Positions 59,642 to 64,000 of a stretch of DNA of 64,000 nt are shown here, in pieces. Every line of letters begins with the position of its first letter. The first letter of the stretch is position 1. A program made the position numbers and the translations under genes. This DNA is from Paraburkholderia sp. BL10I2N1 (GTDB taxonomy: Bacteria > Pseudomonadota > Gammaproteobacteria > Burkholderiales > Burkholderiaceae). Location of the stretch: contig NZ_SNWA01000002.1 of the NCBI RefSeq assembly GCF_004361815.1, forward strand, positions 620,001 to 684,000, written 5' to 3'. A model generated the notes under the pieces. The model saw nothing but the letters and a program-made list of their open reading frames with translations. It did not search any database and had not been told where the DNA came from.

Positions 59642-60721
59642 CTTGACGACTTCGAGCTGCTTGTCCGAACTGCCAATCACGTCGCTCTTCCAGCGGGCCG
59701 TCCAGTCAGCCTTCTTCGCCATGACATGGTCCCAGTCGACCGGAATCACCTTCACGCCAGCCGTCGCCTTCTTCACGATCTCGCCGTTCTTGCCGGTCAG
59801 CGCCACGTCCGTACGGCCCGGGATACCGAAGATGTCCGGCACCTTCGACTGCACTTCCGTCGACATCAGATAGTCGATCAGCTTCTTGCCTTCCGCCTGG
59901 TTCGGACCATTCTTGATCAGACCGATCGCGTACGGCAGTTGGAACGTCGTCGGCTGGCCGCCGTCGACCGACAGGAAGATCGGCTTCAACGACAGGCCGC
60001 CGTTTGCTGCATCGTCGAGGTCCATCTGCAGGTCGCCGTTCGCGAACGAGATTTCGTTACGCGAGAGCAGCACGTCGAGGTAGCCCGTGCCCTTCGTGTG
60101 GAACTTGGCGCTCTGCTCGAGCTTCTTCAGATAGTCGAACGCCTTGTCTTCGCCCATCAGCGACGTCGTCAGGATGATGACGGCCATGCCGTCGCCCGCC
60201 GTCGCCGGGTTCGAATACGCAACCTTGCCGCTGTAGTCCGGATGCAGCAGGTCAGAGAACGTCTTCGGCTCATTCTTGACCACTTCCGGGTTGATCGCGA
60301 ACGAGAAGTAGTTGTTGACGAACGTCGCCCACTCGCCGCCGTTTGCCTTTGCGATCGCCGGAACGTTCTTGTAGTTCACGCTCTGGTACGGCTGCAGCAG
60401 ACCGGACTGCGCTGCCTGCTGGATGAACGGCGGCAGCGTGACGATCACGTCGGCCTTCGGCGCATCTTTTTCGATCGTCGCGCGGTTCACTACTTCGCCG
60501 CTACCGGCTGTGACGATATTGACCTTGACGCCTTCCTTCTTTTCGAACGCCGGCAGCACGTCCTTATAGAGGTTCTCGAGACCGTCGGCCGTGTACAGCA
60601 CCACGGCGTCGGCCGCATGTGCGGGCAATGCCGCGCCGCCAAACGCTGCTGCTGCCACGAGTGCCGGCAGCAGTTTGCGGGCGAAGCCGGCTGTCGCGTG
60701 AAGATGGTTCTTCGTTGTCAT
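59633..60721 (-). CDS. phnS: AEP ABC transporter periplasmic substrate-binding protein
   Basis: The 362-residue protein has a Sec signal (KLLPALVAAAAFGGAALPAH, cleavage near AHAADA) and a type 2 periplasmic-binding fold: VVLYTADGLENLYKDVLPAF, VNIVTAGSGEVVNRATIEK, and TFQLPYAIGLIKNGPNQAEG. A GGAGAGCGAC ribosome binding site precedes ATG 60721. It is the first gene of the minus-strand transport operon and is divergent from phnW, consistent with capture of AEP. Confidence 0.9.
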   Translation of the reverse strand: MTTKNHLHATAGFARKLLPALVAAAAFGGAALPAHAADAVVLYTADGLENLYKDVLPAFEKKEGVKVNIVTAGSGEVVNRATIEKDAPKADVIVTLPPFIQQAAQSGLLQPYQSVNYKNVPAIAKANGGEWATFVNNYFSFAINPEVVKNEPKTFSDLLHPDYSGKVAYSNPATAGDGMAVIILTTSLMGEDKAFDYLKKLEQSAKFHTKGTGYLDVLLSRNEISFANGDLQMDLDDAANGGLSLKPIFLSVDGGQPTTFQLPYAIGLIKNGPNQAEGKKLIDYLMSTEVQSKVPDIFGIPGRTDVALTGKNGEIVKKATAGVKVIPVDWDHVMAKKADWTARWKSDVIGSSDKQLEVVKPK

Positions 60722-61008
60722 GTCGCTCTCCGAAAGGCAAAAACCAGACGGTCGGGAAAACCCCATACCAGTTGTGATTGAAAACGGCGCTCACGCCGTG
60801 CCCCTTGTGATGCTGAAACCGGATTGCAGATTGCTGACAATCCAGCGATTCCTTCTCCAGCGAGACATCCAGCTTGCGGACAGATCCGGCGCACGGTGCC
60901 TTGCCACGAAAGGGCATGGCAAGAATCACAGGTTTCCGTGACAGCGGCATGACTATTTTCACGAATTCCACAAAATGACACAATTCGCCAATAATATGCG
61001 TACCATCT

Positions 61009-61026
61009 TGCACATGCCACAGTGCA
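61009..61026. promoter_or_regulatory. inverted repeat in the phnS-phnW divergent region
   Basis: TGCAC (61009-61013) and GTGCA (61022-61026) are separated by 8 bp, about 24 bp before the phnW start. The 328-bp divergent region should hold promoters for phnS and phnW. A second inverted pair, GAATT and AATTC, lies around 60963-60985. Either might bind the GntR or DeoR regulator; this is a guess from position. Confidence 0.35.
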
Positions 61027-61049
61027 TATCTTCTGACTACGGAGGTTCT

Positions 61050-62162
61050 GTGATTCTTGGAAACGATCCAATCCTGCTGACACCGGGGCCGCTGACGACC
61101 TCATCGGCAACCCGTCAGGCCATGTTGCGTGACTGGGGTTCGTGGGACGCGGCGTTCAACCGCATGACGCAAACAGTCTGTACTGATCTGGTCGAGATCG
61201 CACATGGGGAAAATGACTATGTATGTGTCCCGATGCAGGGCAGCGGCACGTTCGCGGTCGAAGCCACCATCGGCACGCTGGTGCCGCGCAACGGCTGCGT
61301 ACTCGTGCCGAACAACGGCGCGTATTGCGCTCGCATCGTCAGGATCCTGCAGTGCATGGGGATTGCCGTTATCGAACTGGCTCTGCGCGAAGACGAGCCA
61401 GTCAGCGCGGCGGCGATCGAGGACGCGTTCAACCTTAACCCGCGGATCACGCACGTCGCGCAGGTCCATCTGGAAACGAGCGCCGGCCTCGTGAATCCGC
61501 TCGACGAGATCGCCGCGCTGTGTCAGCGTCATGGCAAGAGCCTGATTGTGGATGCGATGAGTTCGTTCGGCGCGCTGCCGATCGACCTGCGCAAGGGCGG
61601 CATCGATGCGCTCGTTTCGGCAAGCGGCAAGTGCCTCGAAGGTGTGCCCGGAATGGGCTTCGTGATCGTGCGGCGCAGCGTGCTGGAAGCGAGCGAAGGA
61701 CGCTCGCCTTCTCTCGCCCTCGATCTGCACGATCAATATGTGTACATGCAGAAGACGACGCAGTGGCGCTTCACGCCGCCGACGCACGTTGTCGCCGCGT
61801 TGCGCAACGCGCTCGACCGCTTCATCACGGAAGGCGGCCAGCCGGCGCGCGGCGCGCGCTACGCCGAGAACTGCAGGACGCTGGTGCAGGAGATGATGGC
61901 GCTCGGCTTCGAGCCGTTCCTGAAAGCCGACGTGCAGGCGCCGGTGATCGTCACCTTCCATGCGCCGAAGGATCCCGCGTGGCGGTTCGCGGACTTCTAC
62001 GCCGCCGTGCGCGATGCGGGCTATGTCCTTTATCCGGGCAAGCTTACGCAGGTGGAAACGTTCCGCGTCGGCTGCATCGGCGCCATCGATGCGAACGAAC
62101 TGCACAACGCCGTCGCGGCGATCGACCGAACGCTGAAGAAACTGGGCGTGCGCGTGCGCTAA
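61050..62162 (+). CDS. phnW: 2-aminoethylphosphonate:pyruvate transaminase
   Basis: PhnW converts AEP and pyruvate to phosphonoacetaldehyde and alanine using PLP. The 370-residue protein has [20 protein letters not shown] near the start, [37 protein letters not shown], and the PLP lysine in [18 protein letters not shown]. It ends [18 protein letters not shown]. The GTG at 61050 has GGAGG 4 bp before it and is preferred to the ATG at 60975. It is divergent from phnS, so both directions of the cluster are probably co-regulated. Confidence 0.92.
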   Translation: MILGNDPILLTPGPLTTSSATRQAMLRDWGSWDAAFNRMTQTVCTDLVEIAHGENDYVCVPMQGSGTFAVEATIGTLVPRNGCVLVPNNGAYCARIVRILQCMGIAVIELALREDEPVSAAAIEDAFNLNPRITHVAQVHLETSAGLVNPLDEIAALCQRHGKSLIVDAMSSFGALPIDLRKGGIDALVSASGKCLEGVPGMGFVIVRRSVLEASEGRSPSLALDLHDQYVYMQKTTQWRFTPPTHVVAALRNALDRFITEGGQPARGARYAENCRTLVQEMMALGFEPFLKADVQAPVIVTFHAPKDPAWRFADFYAAVRDAGYVLYPGKLTQVETFRVGCIGAIDANELHNAVAAIDRTLKKLGVRVR

Positions 62163-62175
62163 AGGCGTTGATCGA

Positions 62176-62931
62176 TCAGGCGATCAGTATTTCCGGACCG
62201 CGCGCCGCGATGGCTTTCGCGAGCGCGCGATCCGGCGCGAGTTCGGTGACCAGATAGCGAGCCGTCTCGAAGCCATTGATGCGCACAGGCGTGACACGCC
62301 CGAACTTCGAATTGTCGGCGACCACGACCACCATGCCCGCCGCCGCGATCATCCGGCTGCGTACCTCAGCGGCCATGCGCGAGTAGTCCGTGAGCCAGGC
62401 GTCCGACGAGATGCCGCCCGCGCCGACAAACGCGAAATCCGCGTGATACTGGCTCAATTGCTGCACCGTATCGAGACCGAAGGTGGCGTCTTCAAGGTCC
62501 GCCAGTTCCCCTCCGAGCAGCGTGACGCGGTTGTCGTTGCGCCGCCCCAATAACAGGGCGATCCGCCAGTCGTTGGTATAGATCGTGAGCTTGTGCCGGT
62601 CGGTGAGCGCCCGCGCGACCGCTTGCGTCGTGCTGCCCGAATCAATGATGACCGATGCGCCGTCTGGCACAAATTGTGCGGCGCGCTCGCCGATTGCCCG
62701 CTTGGCGCCGGCGTTGGCTGCCTCGCGGGTGTCGAGATCTGGCTCACGCCGCTCACTGGACAATGCGCCACCGTGCGTCGTCACAATCAGACCTCGTCCG
62801 GCGAGCGTATTGAGATCGCGGCGAATGGTTTCGCGCGACACGTTCAGTTCGCGGACAAGTTCAGCTACGGACAACGCGCCGGTTTTGGCGACTTGCGACA
62901 GGATGTACTGGTGACGTTGTTCTGCGAGCAT
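62176..62931 (-). CDS. DeoR-family transcriptional regulator
   Basis: The 251-residue repressor has a DeoR HTH (QYILSQVAKTGALSVAELVR, then ELNVSRETIRRDLNTLAGRG) and a sugar-phosphate-type DeoRC sensor domain (GASVIIDSGSTTQAVARAL, LLGGELADLEDATFGLDTVQ). The start at 62931 fits the family; the frame extends further upstream without conservation. It is convergent with phnW, so regulation of the phosphonate cluster is possible but not shown. Confidence 0.85.
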   Translation of the reverse strand: MLAEQRHQYILSQVAKTGALSVAELVRELNVSRETIRRDLNTLAGRGLIVTTHGGALSSERREPDLDTREAANAGAKRAIGERAAQFVPDGASVIIDSGSTTQAVARALTDRHKLTIYTNDWRIALLLGRRNDNRVTLLGGELADLEDATFGLDTVQQLSQYHADFAFVGAGGISSDAWLTDYSRMAAEVRSRMIAAAGMVVVVADNSKFGRVTPVRINGFETARYLVTELAPDRALAKAIAARGPEILIA

Positions 62932-63083
62932 CGCGGTGGGTGCCGGGCTGACGGCACGCGTGAGTTCGGAAGGCCGGCGTATTGTAGTACGTGACAGCCC
63001 GCAACGCTCCATCCGGTGCGCTTCCCTGCTACCCTGAACGCTTGCCGCAGCTATCGATGCGCGCCTAGCTGAACGATCTGCCA

Positions 63084-64000
63084 ATGCCTCCCCTGTTTCG
63101 CCGACTACTGTTGCTGTTTCACGCGCTGCGCTACGGCGCACGCCTTCTCTGGCTCGCAGCGCCGCAGCACCAAAGGCTGCACTGGATTGCGACCCTCGCC
63201 ATCCGCGTGCATGAATCCGACGGTGCGCGCGCCAGCCTGCACGGTGTGCTACCGCGCCTCGGACCGCTTGCGAGCGGGTTCGCCGAGGCGCTCGCCGAAC
63301 ACCCCGAACTCGCCGCGGGCACCCTGCACGACGCCATTGACGCCATCGAGCATCTCGAAGCGCCGTTGCCACCGCAGGAAGTCGAACGTTCCTTGAGCGC
63401 CGCTTTCGGGCGGCCACTCTCCGCCCTCTTCATCTCCATCGACCTCACGCCGGTGCGCAACGGCTTCGCCGAACAGACGCATGTCGCGCGTCTCGCCGAG
63501 CCGGTCGACGGCCATCACAACGTCACCATCAAGCTGCTGCGCGCCGCGGCCGTCCAGCAGATCGGCGACGAAGCGGCGCTGCTGCGCTGGGTTGCACGCT
63601 GGCTTGAAAAGCTGTCAGGGACGGCGCGACGTCTCAATCTGCGCGCGCTCGCGCAATCGTTCACCGACGACGTGATGCGCCGCTTCGACCTGCGCGCCGA
63701 AGCGGCCAACCTGAGCCAGACCGGCCACCACTTCACCGGTGACGCGCGGCTCGTCGTGCCCAGCGTGATCTGGGACCTGTGCACGACGACCACGTTGACC
63801 ATGCAAAGAATCGACACGCTGTCGTGCGCTGACATCGTCGGGCTGCACGCGCATCACATCAAGCTTGCGACGCTTGCGGCGCACATCGTCGAGGTGGTGG
63901 CGCAGCAGGCTTTCGAGCACGGTTTCTTTCACGCGGCGCTCGATGCGGAGCGCGTGCGCGTGAGCATCGAGCCGGACTCGCTGGGTCGCCTCGTGCTGGA
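63084..64000 (+). CDS. UbiB/AarF (ABC1 kinase-like) protein, partial at window end
   Basis: An open frame from ATG 63084 runs to the window edge, giving at least 305 residues. The N-terminus MPPLFRRLLLLFHALRYGAR is hydrophobic. It then resembles UbiB/AarF: an APLPPQEVERSLSAAFGRPL stretch like the PP-containing motif, VARLAEPVDGHHNVTIKLLR with the kinase-fold beta strand and lysine (TIKLLR), and VVAQQAFEHGFFHAALDAER, which matches the FxxGFFHADxHPGN-type region but reads HAALDAE where a DxHPGN motif is usual. I infer an ABC1-kinase-like fold that may be inactive; the gene is incomplete here. Confidence 0.7.
   Translation, partial: MPPLFRRLLLLFHALRYGARLLWLAAPQHQRLHWIATLAIRVHESDGARASLHGVLPRLGPLASGFAEALAEHPELAAGTLHDAIDAIEHLEAPLPPQEVERSLSAAFGRPLSALFISIDLTPVRNGFAEQTHVARLAEPVDGHHNVTIKLLRAAAVQQIGDEAALLRWVARWLEKLSGTARRLNLRALAQSFTDDVMRRFDLRAEAANLSQTGHHFTGDARLVVPSVIWDLCTTTTLTMQRIDTLSCADIVGLHAHHIKLATLAAHIVEVVAQQAFEHGFFHAALDAERVRVSIEPDSLGRLVL

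Overview
The window is high-GC DNA of a Burkholderiaceae-type betaproteobacterium (Paraburkholderia, Caballeronia or Burkholderia sensu lato). Support comes from the 16S-tRNA-Ile-tRNA-Ala-23S-5S operon, a Burkholderia-order cdiA-cdiI-cdiB-like locus, a 2-aminoethylphosphonate (AEP) cluster, and IS3, IS66 and IS110 elements typical of that group. Assignments rest on reading motifs and gene order; no database search was possible.

Layout. Positions 1-9.7 kb hold a decaying two-partner secretion / contact-dependent inhibition (CDI) locus: a short frameshifted TpsA/CdiA exoprotein, a small membrane protein in the immunity-gene position, and a CdiB/FhaC-type transporter gene cut just after its signal peptide by a nest of three mobile elements. 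The outer element is an IS3-family IS. A group II intron sits inside its orfA and an IS110-family element inside its orfB. Three lipoprotein genes follow (CsgG, DUF4810, DUF799), then a degraded small ORF, an HtrA-like protease and a LuxR-type regulator (9.8-13.9 kb). An FMN alpha-hydroxyacid dehydrogenase, a diguanylate cyclase and an LrgAB pair occupy 14-18.9 kb. From 18.9 to 29.2 kb a seven-gene minus-strand catabolic operon (CoA ligase, MFS, thiolase, DUF35, indolepyruvate oxidoreductase alpha and beta, cyclase) faces a LysR regulator. From 29.2 to 34.5 kb lies a sugar-acid operon (IlvD/Edd dehydratase, RraA-like aldolase, frameshifted MFS, LacI regulator) with a palindromic operator. From 34.9 to 38.5 kb are BON and YbaK proteins, a structured intergenic region ending in an intrinsic terminator, and a divergent pair formed by an unknown protein and an HTH protein. 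From 38.7 to 44.0 kb an XRE-cupin regulator faces a frameshifted MFS, an amidase, RidA and an FAD amino-acid dehydrogenase. An IS66 element (44.0-46.5 kb) without matching target duplications abuts an rRNA operon (46.5-52.3 kb, minus strand) whose 23S gene carries an intervening sequence. From 52.5 to 62.9 kb is an AEP uptake and degradation cluster, and the window ends inside a UbiB/AarF-like gene.

How the genes work together. In the phosphonate cluster, PhnSTUV-type import is followed by PhnW (AEP to phosphonoacetaldehyde), PhnY (to phosphonoacetate) and PhnA (to acetate and phosphate), with GntR and DeoR regulators. The most notable observations are the nested elements with base-level junctions, an IS110 bridge-RNA region whose apparent guide segments match both its present insertion site and the element's own ends, and a candidate CDI toxin/immunity pair left in a broken locus. 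Four genes carry single frameshifts, which could be real decay or assembly error.
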